DNA of 64,000 nucleotides from positions 54,197 to 118,196 of the forward strand of contig QCWI01000013.1 of assembly GCA_003149635.1 (NCBI GenBank), in the 5' to 3' direction. The position numbers were made by a program, and so were the translations under genes. How positions within the stretch are numbered: the first letter of the stretch is position 1; the number at the start of each line of letters is the position of its first letter. Shown here piece after piece: positions 23,904 to 33,164 of the stretch. This DNA is from Fluviicola sp. XM-24bin1. GTDB taxonomy: Bacteria; Bacteroidota; Bacteroidia; Flavobacteriales_D; Crocinitomicaceae. The notes below the pieces were generated by a model. It was not told where the DNA came from and ran no database searches. It saw only the letters and a program-made list of their open reading frames with translations.

Positions 23904-24917
23904 TTATTCGCAAATTCTTCCTTTGTGTTCTCCAGCGTGAAAATCGGCATCCAACTGTCGGAGTTCTTCCTTGAGAGCTTCTGAAGGTTCTTTGTTCTGA
24001 AGTTCAGTTAAATCGGGTTGACCGGCATCGACCCAAGCGGTGTACCAAATGGAGCCAACGGCTAGGATCGCTTTTCGCAAGCGTCGTTCCACCATACCAT
24101 ACATACGTCGATGGTATTCTTGCGAAAATTCATAAGAATATACCTGAACCGTTACGTTGCCTCGTTTTTCGTAGCTGTATTTGGCATCAGGATCGAATTC
24201 TTCCGTCAATTCTTTTTCGATTCGGAGCACGGAATCAACTGCCAAATGCGATTCCCTCACACGTTCCCAGATAAAATCTTCTATGTCATCAATGTATTCC
24301 GCCTTGCCGATGAAATAGTCGTAATCCTCTGCATTCAATTCCACCAAACGACTTTCCCAAAGGCCATGAATTCCTTTTTGTCCGGTCATTTGCCCATTGT
24401 AATTTTCCGTCGTATGAAGCGGAACATGAGCGTCTCCCACGTAATGACCGATATCCGCCGAATATTTGAGAATAAGGTCGATGTTTTTCGATTCGAAGGC
24501 CCTTTGAAGCTTATACTTCATCACTTTAATGTGCCATGGAACAATACCGTACGCTTGCAGTGTGTCTTCGGTAAATTTGGCAACGGCGTCTTTCCATCTT
24601 CTTGGAACCACTTCAAACGGATCTTCTCCTTCTTTTACGTAATGATCAATATCGATGTAGTGACGTTGTGCTTCACCATCAACGGCATATCGTCGTTTGT
24701 CGGGATCAACAGCATGGTCTGTGATGTACTCCAAATGTTCTTTGTAGAAACCGAACATGGGAGGAGGTAAAGTAAAAACGGCAATTCGATTGATGCGTTT
24801 GTGACCGAAGAATCCCCAACGTTTTTGGAATTCACCGTTCTCTTGCATGCTACTCTGCCCAATGAATAGGAGAGGTAGTACAATCAGTATCCACTTATAT
24901 TTTAACCAGTTTGCCAT
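23904..24917 (-). CDS. Zinc-dependent phospholipase C / S1-P1 nuclease-like exported protein
   Basis: The protein has 337 residues with an N-terminal signal peptide or anchor (WLKYKWILIVLPLLFIGQSSM). The mature part begins 'WGFFGHKRINRIAVFTLPPP' and has the metal-ligand pattern of the all-helical zinc phospholipase C/S1-P1 fold: N-terminal W, 'GH', 'YITDHAVDPDKR', 'RHYIDIDHY', and 'DIGHYVGDAHVPLHTTENYNGQ' followed by 'GLWES'. It likely cleaves phosphodiester bonds outside the cytoplasm; lipid versus nucleic acid substrate cannot be decided. Its start overlaps the comB end by 23 bp. Confidence 0.87.
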   Translation of the reverse strand: MANWLKYKWILIVLPLLFIGQSSMQENGEFQKRWGFFGHKRINRIAVFTLPPPMFGFYKEHLEYITDHAVDPDKRRYAVDGEAQRHYIDIDHYVKEGEDPFEVVPRRWKDAVAKFTEDTLQAYGIVPWHIKVMKYKLQRAFESKNIDLILKYSADIGHYVGDAHVPLHTTENYNGQMTGQKGIHGLWESRLVELNAEDYDYFIGKAEYIDDIEDFIWERVRESHLAVDSVLRIEKELTEEFDPDAKYSYEKRGNVTVQVYSYEFSQEYHRRMYGMVERRLRKAILAVGSIWYTAWVDAGQPDLTELQNKEPSEALKEELRQLDADFHAGEHKGRICE

Positions 24918-25614
24918 CTTTCAAAATCGGAATCACGTCTGTTTGATTCGGCGTGAGACAGTACTTGATATCGTCGTTTAAATTTAAGTTTTTTAAACGT
25001 CTTCTGTGCGAACTGGACTTTAAATATCCCAAAGGATTCACCCATGCAGACAGATACAGGTATTTCGCGGCAATGGAGGAGTCTTCATCCGAGGTGAATT
25101 TTCCAGTTCCTAGGAGATATTCGGAAATCGCTCCAGCACAAATGGTATCTTCAAGGTTGAACTTGTCTTGCCAACCCGAACAAAGACACAAGGTGTTCTT
25201 GTTTTGTTCTTCGAGCCATTGGCACAAGGCATCAAGGTTTAGTAAAGATCCAACTACTACAGTTGGAGCGTCACTGGCAATGGAAAGCGCTTTGGTACCG
25301 TTCGTCGTCGAAAGTACAACCTCTTGATCCCTCAACTCTTCCTTCATGTAGGAGTAAGGTGAGTTTCCGAAGTCGAATCCTTCCACTATCTGACCTTTTC
25401 TTTCCGCTCCCACGAGATATCCTTGTTTTTGATATTCCCGGGCTTCCTCAATCGTTGCTACCGGAATAATGGACTTAATTCCATTCTCGAAAGCCGCACA
25501 AATAGCGGAAGTAGCGCGAAGAACATCGATAACTACTACGATATCGTATTCTCCCTTGAAGTATTCGTATTCGCTAGGCGTGAAGCAGACTTCAATATGT
25601 TTCCTTTGATCCAT
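24895..25614 (-). CDS. comB: 2-phosphosulfolactate phosphatase ComB
   Basis: The product has 239 residues, typical for ComB. Hallmarks: 'VVVIDVLRATSAICAAFENG', 'GAERKGQIVEGFDFGNSPYSY', 'VVLSTTNGTKAL' and 'LCSGWQDKFNLEDTICAGAI'. The family dephosphorylates 2-phospho-3-sulfolactate, a step of coenzyme M synthesis in methanogens. Bacteroidota carry it without the rest of that pathway; sulfolactate or sulfonolipid metabolism is a possible use, but no comA or comC is in view. The 23-bp overlap with the zinc phospholipase-like gene downstream indicates one transcript. Confidence 0.9.
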   Translation of the reverse strand: MDQRKHIEVCFTPSEYEYFKGEYDIVVVIDVLRATSAICAAFENGIKSIIPVATIEEAREYQKQGYLVGAERKGQIVEGFDFGNSPYSYMKEELRDQEVVLSTTNGTKALSIASDAPTVVVGSLLNLDALCQWLEEQNKNTLCLCSGWQDKFNLEDTICAGAISEYLLGTGKFTSDEDSSIAAKYLYLSAWVNPLGYLKSSSHRRRLKNLNLNDDIKYCLTPNQTDVIPILKDGKLVKI

Positions 25615-25755
25615 AGAGCGAAAATACTTATTTGTTGGACCCGGGATTTTTTTCGGGAAAAAAGTTGTTAAGATTGGAATGTAGCAAAAACGGTTTAGTA
25701 TTCAGTAAATCTGTAAATCAGGTGCTTTTCCCTGCAAAATAAGTACTTGTGCGTA

Positions 25756-25786
25756 TTGTATATTGATATAAAACTCATTACGTTTG
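25756..25786 (+). promoter_or_regulatory. TTG-N20-TACGTTTG promoter
   Basis: A TTG at 25756-25758 and an exact TAnnTTTG box at 25779-25786, 20 bp apart, fit the Bacteroidota primary promoter. The start would be near 25792, giving a ~16-nt leader to the ATG at 25808. Confidence 0.7.
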
Positions 25787-25807
25787 GAATACCACGAATC
25801 ACCAAAC

Positions 25808-26137
25808 ATGGGATATTTTATTCTCAAAAAAAGTCCAGACGGATTTTACTCTTTTACACTTCATACCGAGGATGATGAGGCTATTTTGGATAGCGGAAAT
25901 TATGAATCCAAAAAAGAAGCTGAAGATGGAGTAGAGTCAATGCGTACCATCGCTTCTTTCTCAAGTCGATACAATCAAAAGCGCACACCGGACAATCATT
26001 TATACTTCGTATTGATGTCTGCTAATGACAGGGTTGTGGGAACGAGCAAGTACTACGCTTCCCGTGATACATTGGAGGCGGATATCGACGCCGTGATGCG
26101 TGTAGCACCGCAGGCTAACATTATTGATCAGAGCTAA
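25808..26137 (+). CDS. YegP-type DUF1508 protein
   Basis: The ATG at 25808 (MGYFILKKSPDGFYSF) is preferred to the TTG at 25784, which lies inside the promoter box. The 109-residue protein contains two DUF1508 units: 'YFILKKSPDGFYSFTLHTEDDEAILDSGNYESKKEAEDGVESMR' and 'NHLYFVLMSANDRVVGTSKYYASRDTLEADIDAV'. This is the E. coli YegP pattern of duplicated beta-beta-beta-alpha modules. The function is unknown. Its last 17 bp overlap the end of the convergent DUF3817 gene. Confidence 0.85.
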   Translation: MGYFILKKSPDGFYSFTLHTEDDEAILDSGNYESKKEAEDGVESMRTIASFSSRYNQKRTPDNHLYFVLMSANDRVVGTSKYYASRDTLEADIDAVMRVAPQANIIDQS

Positions 26138-26444
26138 TCGATTCGTCGGTTACGGGTTCTTTGCTGAAAATTTTTGCATCAGCAACAAACGTTCCGATAG
26201 GAAGTAGGGAGGCTAAAAGACTCCAAAAAATCGTACTGAATTTCCATTTCGCTTCACGTCCGTAAACAACTACCCAGACACAGTAAGCAATGAATAAGAC
26301 GCCGTGTGCCATTCCGACAATTCGATTCGGTGCACCCATATCGTACATGTACTTCAACGGCATCGTTACGGCTAATAATAAGTAGGAAATTCCTTCTGCA
26401 ATGGCGAGCAATCGTAGTTGTCCTAAAAGTGTTTTGTAATTCAT
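26121..26444 (-). CDS. DUF3817 membrane protein
   Basis: The protein has 107 residues with three transmembrane helices. 'LLGQLRLLAIAEGISYLLLAVTMPLKYM' and 'VGMAHGVLFIAYCVWVV' with the conserved E and H are the DUF3817 signature, and 'LASLLPIGTFVADAKI' closes it. Function is unknown across the family. It starts 5 bp after the uvrB stop position on the same strand, so it is probably cotranscribed downstream of uvrB. Confidence 0.85.
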   Translation of the reverse strand: MNYKTLLGQLRLLAIAEGISYLLLAVTMPLKYMYDMGAPNRIVGMAHGVLFIAYCVWVVVYGREAKWKFSTIFWSLLASLLPIGTFVADAKIFSKEPVTDESISSDQ

Positions 26445-26449
26445 CTCAA

Positions 26450-28483
26450 TTATTTCTTTTGGTCTTTATTGACTTGATCTAGTTGTTTTTGAAGTGCAAA
26501 TAACTCATCTCTCAATCGTGCAGCTTCGATAAAGTCAAGCGACTTTGCTGCCTCTTCCATTTGCTTCTTCGTGTGTTTGATCGATTTCTCCAGTTGTTCT
26601 GAAGACATGTATTGCACCACAGGATCGGCAGCGATAGAAGGAGTTTCGAAAGAAGCGTAATCCGTCGGCCCATCTCCATCTGCCACTTTCGTTGATTCCA
26701 GAATCTTCTCTTTTGATTTCTTCAATGGAGTAGGAGTGATTCCATGATCCTTGTTGTAGGCCTCCTGAATTTCACGTCGTCGGGCGGTTTCATCGATCGT
26801 TTTTCGCATCGAATCCGTGACTTTATCCGCGTACATGATTACGGCTCCATTCACGTTTCTTGCCGCACGCCCGACGGTTTGAACCAACGATCTTTCGTTG
26901 CGCAGGAATCCTTCTTTGTCAGCGTCTAAGATCGCAACCAACGAAACTTCCGGTAAATCCAAACCTTCTCGAAGGAGGTTTACTCCAATCAGTACGTGAA
27001 AGTCTCCCAGTCTTAATTGGCGTAAGATTTCAACGCGTTCAATAGTGTCGATGTCAGAGTGAATATAACGACACAAAATCCCCAATCGATCCAAGTATTT
27101 TTGTAGTTCCTCCGCCATACGCTTGGTAAGCGTTGTGACCAAGGTTCTTTCGTCACGATCGATTCGAATCTGAATTTCTTCTATCAAATTATCGATCTGA
27201 TTGGCGCTAGGACGTACATCAATTAATGGATCCAAAAGCCCTGTTGGACGAATTACTTGCTCTACCAAAACCCCTTCCGATTTCTGCATTTCGTAGTCGG
27301 CAGGTGTTGCAGAAACATACAATACTTGATGCAACATGCTTTCAAATTCTTCGAATCGTAAGGGACGGTTGTCAACCGCCGAAGGCAAACGGAATCCGAA
27401 ATCCACAAGATTTATCTTGCGTGCGCGGTCTCCACCGTACATGGCGCGAATCTGCGGAATTGTCACGTGACTTTCGTCAATTACCATTAAGAAGTCGTTG
27501 GGGAAGTAATCCAACAAACAGAATGGACGTTGTCCAGGTTCCCGACGGTCAAAGTACCTTGAATAGTTCTCAATCCCTGAGCAATAGCCCAATTCGCGAA
27601 TCATTTCTAAGTCGTAAGTAACGCGCTCTTTAAGGCGATCGCTTTCTTCAATTTTCCCTTCTTGTCGAAATTTAGCCACCTGAATTTCTAAGTCTTCGCC
27701 GATCATCTCAATCGCCATTTTAGTCGTTTCCGGACTCGTGACGAAGATATTTGCCGGGTACACGCTTATGTCCTCGTGCTGTTCAATGACACTATTGTTT
27801 ACCGGATCGATGGAACTGATGGATTCAATTTCATCGCCCCAGAATTCGAAGCGAATGGCGTGATCGGCATATGCAAGATAGACGTCTACCGTGTCTCCCT
27901 TCACTCGGAACATTCCTCTTTGGAAATCTTCGTTCGCTCTTGAATACAGGTTCTCCACCAATTTGAAGAGGAATTTATTTCGAGAAACGACATCACCTTT
28001 TTTGATGTGCATGATGCTATTCTCAAATTCCTGCGGATTTCCGATCCCGTAGATGCAGGAAACGGATGCCACAACAATTACGTCCTTTCTTCCCGATAGC
28101 AATGCAGATGTGGCAGAGAGACGCAGTTTTTCGATTTCATCATTGATCGAAAGATCTTTCTCAATGTAAGTCCCGGTTACGGGTAAATAGGCTTCCGGCT
28201 GGTAGTAATCGTAATAGGAGACGAAATATTCAACGGAATTGTTCGGAAAGAACTGCTTGAACTCACCGTAGAGCTGCGCCGCCAGCGTTTTGTTGTGGGA
28301 TAAGATCAATGTTGGGCGCTTGATTTCTTGAATCACATTTGCGACCGTAAAGGTTTTACCACTCCCAGTTACTCCTAAGAGTGTTTGATCGGTAACTCCG
28401 TCATTTATTCCTTCTACTAATTCCTTGATTGCCTGTGGCTGATCCCCGGTAGGTTCGAATTCCGAAACGAGTTGAAAATCCAT
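26450..28483 (-). CDS. uvrB: Excinuclease ABC subunit B
   Basis: The protein has 677 residues (E. coli UvrB 673). Walker A 'GVTGSGKTFT' near residue 40, the damage-probing beta-hairpin 'FVSYYDYYQPEAYLP', Walker B-type 'MVIDESHVTIPQI', helicase motifs 'YVSATPADYEM' and 'LLREGLDLPEVSLV', 'QTVGRAARN', and a C-terminal UVR domain ('EQLEKSIKHTKKQMEEAAKSLDFIEAARLRDEL') are all intact. It verifies and holds the lesion after UvrA in nucleotide excision repair and then recruits UvrC. Confidence 0.97.
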   Translation of the reverse strand: MDFQLVSEFEPTGDQPQAIKELVEGINDGVTDQTLLGVTGSGKTFTVANVIQEIKRPTLILSHNKTLAAQLYGEFKQFFPNNSVEYFVSYYDYYQPEAYLPVTGTYIEKDLSINDEIEKLRLSATSALLSGRKDVIVVASVSCIYGIGNPQEFENSIMHIKKGDVVSRNKFLFKLVENLYSRANEDFQRGMFRVKGDTVDVYLAYADHAIRFEFWGDEIESISSIDPVNNSVIEQHEDISVYPANIFVTSPETTKMAIEMIGEDLEIQVAKFRQEGKIEESDRLKERVTYDLEMIRELGYCSGIENYSRYFDRREPGQRPFCLLDYFPNDFLMVIDESHVTIPQIRAMYGGDRARKINLVDFGFRLPSAVDNRPLRFEEFESMLHQVLYVSATPADYEMQKSEGVLVEQVIRPTGLLDPLIDVRPSANQIDNLIEEIQIRIDRDERTLVTTLTKRMAEELQKYLDRLGILCRYIHSDIDTIERVEILRQLRLGDFHVLIGVNLLREGLDLPEVSLVAILDADKEGFLRNERSLVQTVGRAARNVNGAVIMYADKVTDSMRKTIDETARRREIQEAYNKDHGITPTPLKKSKEKILESTKVADGDGPTDYASFETPSIAADPVVQYMSSEQLEKSIKHTKKQMEEAAKSLDFIEAARLRDELFALQKQLDQVNKDQKK

Positions 28484-28543
28484 GTGGTAAAAATACGGAA
28501 TCGACGGCTAGATTGTACCACGAAGGGTTTTTTAATTTCAGTC

Positions 28544-29617
28544 TTAATTCACCGTAAAAGTCACAGTTTTACTGCCATATTCACCAATTACCTTCAAAAA
28601 ATAAAATCCACTTCTTGCCACTTCAATCTGATTTCCATCACGTGTAAATTCAACATTTCTTCCGCTCGTATCCACCACAAAAACTTGATCGGAATCTTCT
28701 AGCCCTTGCACAGTAAACGTCCCGTTATTCGGGTTTGGTGCTACGACTAATTCAAGAGAAGACAATTCCTCAATATTGACAAAAGGATCGATCGATTTGG
28801 CTGCATTAATAATCTCACTATCTGTCGGCCCATTTAATCCTTCGTGAAGAATGGCGAAAAACTCCAAAGAATAAATGTTAATCGGCTGTCCGTTGATTTC
28901 TGCAGGAACCGTAAACGTATAGTTATTTGTGATTACACCTGTCGCTGAAGCGTCCACCATGTCTCCTTCCGTACTATTGATGAAACCACGGAACACATGA
29001 CGGTGATAGTAATCGCCATTTGGATAGAAATATTGAGAGTTCCAATTGGTATTGTAGGTCGTTTGAGGAGCAATTACACCTTCTTCTAAGTAACCGATGC
29101 TCAAGTAGTGGGTATCGGCAGAATTCGTTGTGTAAAAGACTTCTGAACTTATCGTGACCTCACGAGTGACATGATTGATAGAAACATCAAGCGCTACATT
29201 TGCATCAGCCGTTTCGTTTACGATCATAGAAGTATTTGATGACCAATTATTCGCACTTACATCAATACTTGCTGTTCCGAAGCTGCTGCGGTTCACGGGG
29301 CCTGAAGGTGTTCCAAAAACACTAAAATGATTACGTAATACGTTTCCTTCAGGCGTTCTGAAATCCGGGTCGCCTGCATTTTGAGGAACGGCAAGACCGC
29401 CAACGTGATATGCAATAACCAATGCATTTTCTTCTCCGAGATTATCCAAAACATTATTGGATAATTCGTGTCCCAGTGGGCAGTTACCACAACGGTAAGC
29501 AGTAAATTCTTCAATTACAGCTTTCTTCGCACTTGGAACTTGCGAAACGGGCAGGTTCTGGGCAAATGTAGATCCAGCTAAAAAGGTAAATGCAGAGAAA
29601 AATAGTGTCTTTTTCAT
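28544..29617 (-). CDS. T9SS cargo, Omp28-related thioredoxin-like protein
   Basis: The protein has 357 residues with the signal peptide MKKTLFFSAFTFLAGSTFAQ. Residues ~33-90 ('AVIEEFTAYRCGNCPLGHEL', 'VIAYHVGGLAV') give the Omp28-type thioredoxin-like segment with a CxxC pair. The middle region is beta-rich with 'YYHRHVFRGFINSTEGD', also typical of Omp28-related proteins. The end is a T9SS type A sorting domain: 'LVVAPNPNNGTFTVQG' and 'SGFYFLKVIGEYGSKTVTFTVN'. It should be exported by type IX secretion. Whether the CxxC is redox-active is unknown. Divergent from yrbG. Confidence 0.88.
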   Translation of the reverse strand: MKKTLFFSAFTFLAGSTFAQNLPVSQVPSAKKAVIEEFTAYRCGNCPLGHELSNNVLDNLGEENALVIAYHVGGLAVPQNAGDPDFRTPEGNVLRNHFSVFGTPSGPVNRSSFGTASIDVSANNWSSNTSMIVNETADANVALDVSINHVTREVTISSEVFYTTNSADTHYLSIGYLEEGVIAPQTTYNTNWNSQYFYPNGDYYHRHVFRGFINSTEGDMVDASATGVITNNYTFTVPAEINGQPINIYSLEFFAILHEGLNGPTDSEIINAAKSIDPFVNIEELSSLELVVAPNPNNGTFTVQGLEDSDQVFVVDTSGRNVEFTRDGNQIEVARSGFYFLKVIGEYGSKTVTFTVN

Positions 29618-29675
29618 ATCAAACTAATTATTGCTATGCTTGGACGGGGAGGACTTTATGTACTTACAAAAAAGT

Positions 29676-29683
29676 TATATTTG
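29676..29683 (+). promoter_or_regulatory. TATATTTG -7 box of yrbG
   Basis: Exact TAnnTTTG box 46 nt upstream of the ATG at 29730; the -33 element is weak (TTT near 29655). Confidence 0.5.
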
Positions 29684-29729
29684 CGCGAGGTGAATCGCAA
29701 GTTCGCGGCACCATTTTCTAAACGCAGCA

Positions 29730-30701
29730 ATGGATTACATTTGGTTGATATTGGGACTGGGAGTTCTGGTTTTCGGGGGTGAATATTTGGTAAAAGGAGC
29801 CGTTGGATTCTCCTCTGCCATGAAGATGTCACCGCTGGTTGTCGGGATGACAGTTGTTGCGTTCGGTACATCTGCACCAGAGTTGTTGGTGAGTGTAACC
29901 AGTGCCGTTCAAGGAAATCCTGAGATTGCCGTCGGGAATGTTGTAGGATCGAATATTGCCAATATCGCGCTCGTTCTGGGGGTAACCGTGCTTATTTTTC
30001 CCGTCATCGCCGACAGAAATACCAAACGAATCGACTTACCGATGATGGTGTTCACCACCTTCCTTTTCTTTTTATTCGGAAGGGATTTGGAGTTTGATTT
30101 ATTCGAGGGTGTCGTAATGGTATCCATCATTGTGGCGTTTACCTACCTACTGATCCGTAATGCGCGTCGAAAGAACGTAGTAGGAGAGGACGATGATTTT
30201 ACCGAAGAGATGAAAAATCCTTCGTATTGGAGGTCGTTATTCTTCCTCTTGCTCGGATTTGTTGGTTTGTATTTCGGGGCAGAGTGGTTTATTAAAGGGG
30301 CCGTGGGAGTTGCGGATGAATTATTGGCAGATATGGAACCCGGACAGCGAAAAAGTATCATTGGCGTAACGGTAGTAGCATTTGGAACATCTGCTCCAGA
30401 GTTGGTAGCATCTTGTGTTGCAGCCTATCGTAAACAAACGGATATCTCTATCGGTAACCTTATTGGATCGAATATCTTCAACATTCTAGTCGTAATTGGA
30501 ATTACCTCCATTGTAACGCCGATCCCGGTGAAACGATCAGTAATGACTTATGACATGATCTGGGTAATTGGAATTGCTTTGATGCTTGTATTAATGATTG
30601 CCATAGGAAGTAAAATCGGTCGTATCAAAGGAGCCATTCTTTTGTCAACCTACGTTACGTATATCACACTCATTGTATTGAAAGTACAAGGAGTGATATA
30701 A
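29730..30701 (+). CDS. yrbG: Calcium/sodium antiporter (CaCA family)
   Basis: The 323-residue protein has about ten transmembrane helices in two inverted halves. Each half has the alpha-repeat: 'GMTVVAFGTSAPELLVS' with 'GNVVGSNIANIALVLG', and 'GVTVVAFGTSAPELVAS' with 'GNLIGSNIFNILVVIG'. These supply the ion-binding Glu and Asn residues of the K-independent Na+/Ca2+ exchangers such as YrbG. A charged cytoplasmic loop 'RKNVVGEDDDFTEEMKN' separates the halves. Inner-membrane cation exchange is well supported; ion preference is not. Confidence 0.93.
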   Translation: MDYIWLILGLGVLVFGGEYLVKGAVGFSSAMKMSPLVVGMTVVAFGTSAPELLVSVTSAVQGNPEIAVGNVVGSNIANIALVLGVTVLIFPVIADRNTKRIDLPMMVFTTFLFFLFGRDLEFDLFEGVVMVSIIVAFTYLLIRNARRKNVVGEDDDFTEEMKNPSYWRSLFFLLLGFVGLYFGAEWFIKGAVGVADELLADMEPGQRKSIIGVTVVAFGTSAPELVASCVAAYRKQTDISIGNLIGSNIFNILVVIGITSIVTPIPVKRSVMTYDMIWVIGIALMLVLMIAIGSKIGRIKGAILLSTYVTYITLIVLKVQGVI

Positions 30702-30703
30702 AA

Positions 30704-30723
30704 AAAGAGCCCGAAGGCTCTTT
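30704..30723. terminator. Bidirectional terminator
   Basis: AAAGAGCC-CGAA-GGCTCTTT forms an 8-bp stem with a CGAA loop. It is flanked by As and Ts and lies between the convergent ends of yrbG and the T9SS gene at 30727, so it can serve both. Confidence 0.85.
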
Positions 30724-30726
30724 CTC

Positions 30727-33057
30727 TTAATATATCTTAATCATTTTAAATCGTTCATTTCCTATTTCCAGATAATAGGTGCCTATTTCGGCAGTGCTTA
30801 AATCCAGATCGATTGAGCTTCCGGAAATATTCCCTTCAGTAACGAGTTGTCCAAGATCATTGATCACGCGGTATTTTCCTTCAACGTGCTGACTCATCTC
30901 CACGTGGAAAACGTTCTGCGAAGGGTTCGGATAAATGACCACACGATTGACCATCTCATCCAGTCCTAAGTAACAATCGTACACGACGATTGATGTTTGA
31001 TCTGAACTTGCACATCCGTTAGCATCGGTATAAGTGTATGTAAGAACTGATTCTCCCATTAGCCCAGTAAGTGCTGGATCGAATTGAGAACCAGTGACAC
31101 CGTTACCACTGTAAACTCCTCCTGCCGGTAATGCGTTTGGTAGCGAAATAGCGCTTCCATCTGCACAGATGCTATCAATCGGATAAGAATCCAAAATTAC
31201 GGAAGGCAAGCTATTTATGGTAAGCGTTTGCACGAGAATGGAATCACAGCCGAATGCCGCAGATAAGGTATCGTTGTACGTTCCAGCGATTGTTTGATAT
31301 GCGCCACCAAGCAAAATACTATCTCCTTGACAAATACTGTAGGAGAGTGGCGTGCTGTATTCATTCACGAACGTAACCGTGCGCGTAACAACGCTATCAC
31401 AGAAGAATTCTGATGTCAAAGAATCGACATAAGTTCCACTCGTAGTTTGATAGGTACCACCAGCCAAAATACTGTCTCCTTGACAAAGCTCAAAGGTCAA
31501 TTGGGTATCGTAAGTGGGAAGATTTGCAATGGATACTTGAACCGTACTATCACATCCCGTCAAAGAACTCGGCAATACTGAAATATAGTTACCAGGCGCC
31601 GAGAAGTAATTTCCAGCAATGAAAACGCTATCGCCAGTACAAATTACGGCACTTTCAGTTCCCATGGCCGGTTCTGGTAGGTAATTGATGAAATATCGAT
31701 CAACGATTTGACATGATCCAACTCCGGTAGTGTCATAGTAAGTCCCGTTGCTCGTAACCTGTGTTCCACCGATTATCAAAGTATCATTATGGCAAGCAGA
31801 TTCGTAGATGGTGTTCCTCAGAGCGCGACAGAATGGATCGATTCGAATGATGGCTTCTCGGATGTTATTCGCAGTGTCTTGAAGATCCACATTCATATAA
31901 AGGATATTTGTGTCCTTTAATTCGTATCCTCTGTATTGATTAAACGCGTTGAAATCCGTAATCACGTAATCCCATTCGAAATCACCATCAACATCCAACG
32001 TGTCGTATCGTTTCAATACCATTTGCGCGGAAGCAAGCCCTCCCAGATCATCAATATTTCCGGAGAATAAATATTCCTCAATACCAGCAGTTGCCCAATG
32101 GAATACCACATCCCCGTTATCGTTCAAGTCTAACCCCTGAGCTGTTGCAGCAGACGTTAATGTATAACCATCTACGATATCTCCTTCTCTTACATGGATG
32201 GTTCCGTTCACCGCGATAAACTCATCCGTTCCTACAGGCCCGTCAGTATCCCCAGAAATCACGTAGTCACCGTTGCTGTTAATTCGAACCATGTCGAAAT
32301 TGTCCCAATTCTCAGTAATTGTAATTGGCTGACTTTCTTGTAATACCAAAGCATTGTTAACAGCAACTCCGCCATCGTTTCCGGTGTTTCCAGTGTTCAT
32401 GTCCACTACGTTAATAGTGTGCGCCTGATTCTCACTCACGTCGAAATCCAAGTCATAGCCTGTTGATCCAGTTGAAAGAACTTCTCCACCGCTCAAGGTA
32501 TTTAGTGATGTATATACAATTGAAATCACTCCGGTAGGGGAAACTTCATACAAAACGCGACTATCGGTAGATCCATTATTGTCTTCATCAACCGAAGCGA
32601 TGAAATACATGTAACCGTTCGGCAACATCATTGGACGGTACAAGATATTGATGACCGCTCCAACCGGATATCCTGGAGCTTGATCTTCCTCTCGAATGAT
32701 TTGTCCTAGAGTAGAGTGATAAATAATCTCTTCAGAAACTTCATCATCTCCCATGAACATCACTCGGTTGTTGTCATCAATCCCACATTGATTGGCCATC
32801 GGGTCTAGAATCGGTGAGGTTAAATTGGAACTCTTGAAAAAGATACTGTCATGAACGAAAATAAAATCGTCCACTGCCACCGTAGAGATTCCCACAACGG
32901 CCACGGTACCGTTACTGTTCATAGTTGGATCATCAAACCCGATAGGGAAGAGTCCATTTACATTAATGTCCTCAATAGTGATTAAATCGACACTCACCAT
33001 TTGAGCTTGTGCTTGAATTGCTCCCAAGAACAATAATGAGAGTAGCAGTTGCTTCAT
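30727..33057 (-). CDS. T9SS cargo with cysteine-containing repeats
   Basis: The protein has 776 residues with the signal peptide MKQLLLSLLFLGAIQAQAQ. Residues ~20-400 form a beta-propeller-like region ('MNSNGTVAVVGISTV', 'RINSNGDYVISGDTDGPVGTD', 'LDLNDNGDVVFHWA'). The second half (~410-640) has four or five repeats of ~50 residues with the core C-x-G-D-S-[IV]-x-[IL]-x-G-x-Y-x-x-x-G-x-Y and a later 'CDS', as in many Bacteroidota adhesins. The end is a T9SS type A domain: 'VVIYPNPSQNVFHVEM' and 'GTYYLEIGNERFKMIKIY'. It is expected to be a surface or released protein. The ligand is unknown. Confidence 0.88.
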   Translation of the reverse strand: MKQLLLSLLFLGAIQAQAQMVSVDLITIEDINVNGLFPIGFDDPTMNSNGTVAVVGISTVAVDDFIFVHDSIFFKSSNLTSPILDPMANQCGIDDNNRVMFMGDDEVSEEIIYHSTLGQIIREEDQAPGYPVGAVINILYRPMMLPNGYMYFIASVDEDNNGSTDSRVLYEVSPTGVISIVYTSLNTLSGGEVLSTGSTGYDLDFDVSENQAHTINVVDMNTGNTGNDGGVAVNNALVLQESQPITITENWDNFDMVRINSNGDYVISGDTDGPVGTDEFIAVNGTIHVREGDIVDGYTLTSAATAQGLDLNDNGDVVFHWATAGIEEYLFSGNIDDLGGLASAQMVLKRYDTLDVDGDFEWDYVITDFNAFNQYRGYELKDTNILYMNVDLQDTANNIREAIIRIDPFCRALRNTIYESACHNDTLIIGGTQVTSNGTYYDTTGVGSCQIVDRYFINYLPEPAMGTESAVICTGDSVFIAGNYFSAPGNYISVLPSSLTGCDSTVQVSIANLPTYDTQLTFELCQGDSILAGGTYQTTSGTYVDSLTSEFFCDSVVTRTVTFVNEYSTPLSYSICQGDSILLGGAYQTIAGTYNDTLSAAFGCDSILVQTLTINSLPSVILDSYPIDSICADGSAISLPNALPAGGVYSGNGVTGSQFDPALTGLMGESVLTYTYTDANGCASSDQTSIVVYDCYLGLDEMVNRVVIYPNPSQNVFHVEMSQHVEGKYRVINDLGQLVTEGNISGSSIDLDLSTAEIGTYYLEIGNERFKMIKIY
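31210..31690 (-). repeat. Tandem ~150-bp coding repeats
   Basis: The plus strand shows recurring segments of the type 'ctatctccttgacaaa' (near 31320 and 31466, and a diverged one near 31626), about 150 bp apart. They encode the CQGDSILxGGxYQTxxGTY modules of the T9SS protein. Confidence 0.7.
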
Positions 33058-33139
33058 AGTAAATTGGTTTTGTTCAAAGTTACGTTAAAAACATGTATTT
33101 GTTTCTTGCATAAATACGCGGCTATTTAACAGGTATCTC

Positions 33140-33147
33140 TAACTTTG
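33140..33147 (+). promoter_or_regulatory. TAACTTTG -7 box of the cbs operon
   Basis: Exact TAnnTTTG box 17 nt upstream of the ATG at 33165. No TTG at the normal distance. Confidence 0.5.
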
Positions 33148-33164
33148 TACCACAACTTAACGAA

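Noticed and set aside
24111-24770. 219-codon plus-strand ORF
   Set aside because: Antisense shadow of the zinc phospholipase-like gene; no start signal or motif.
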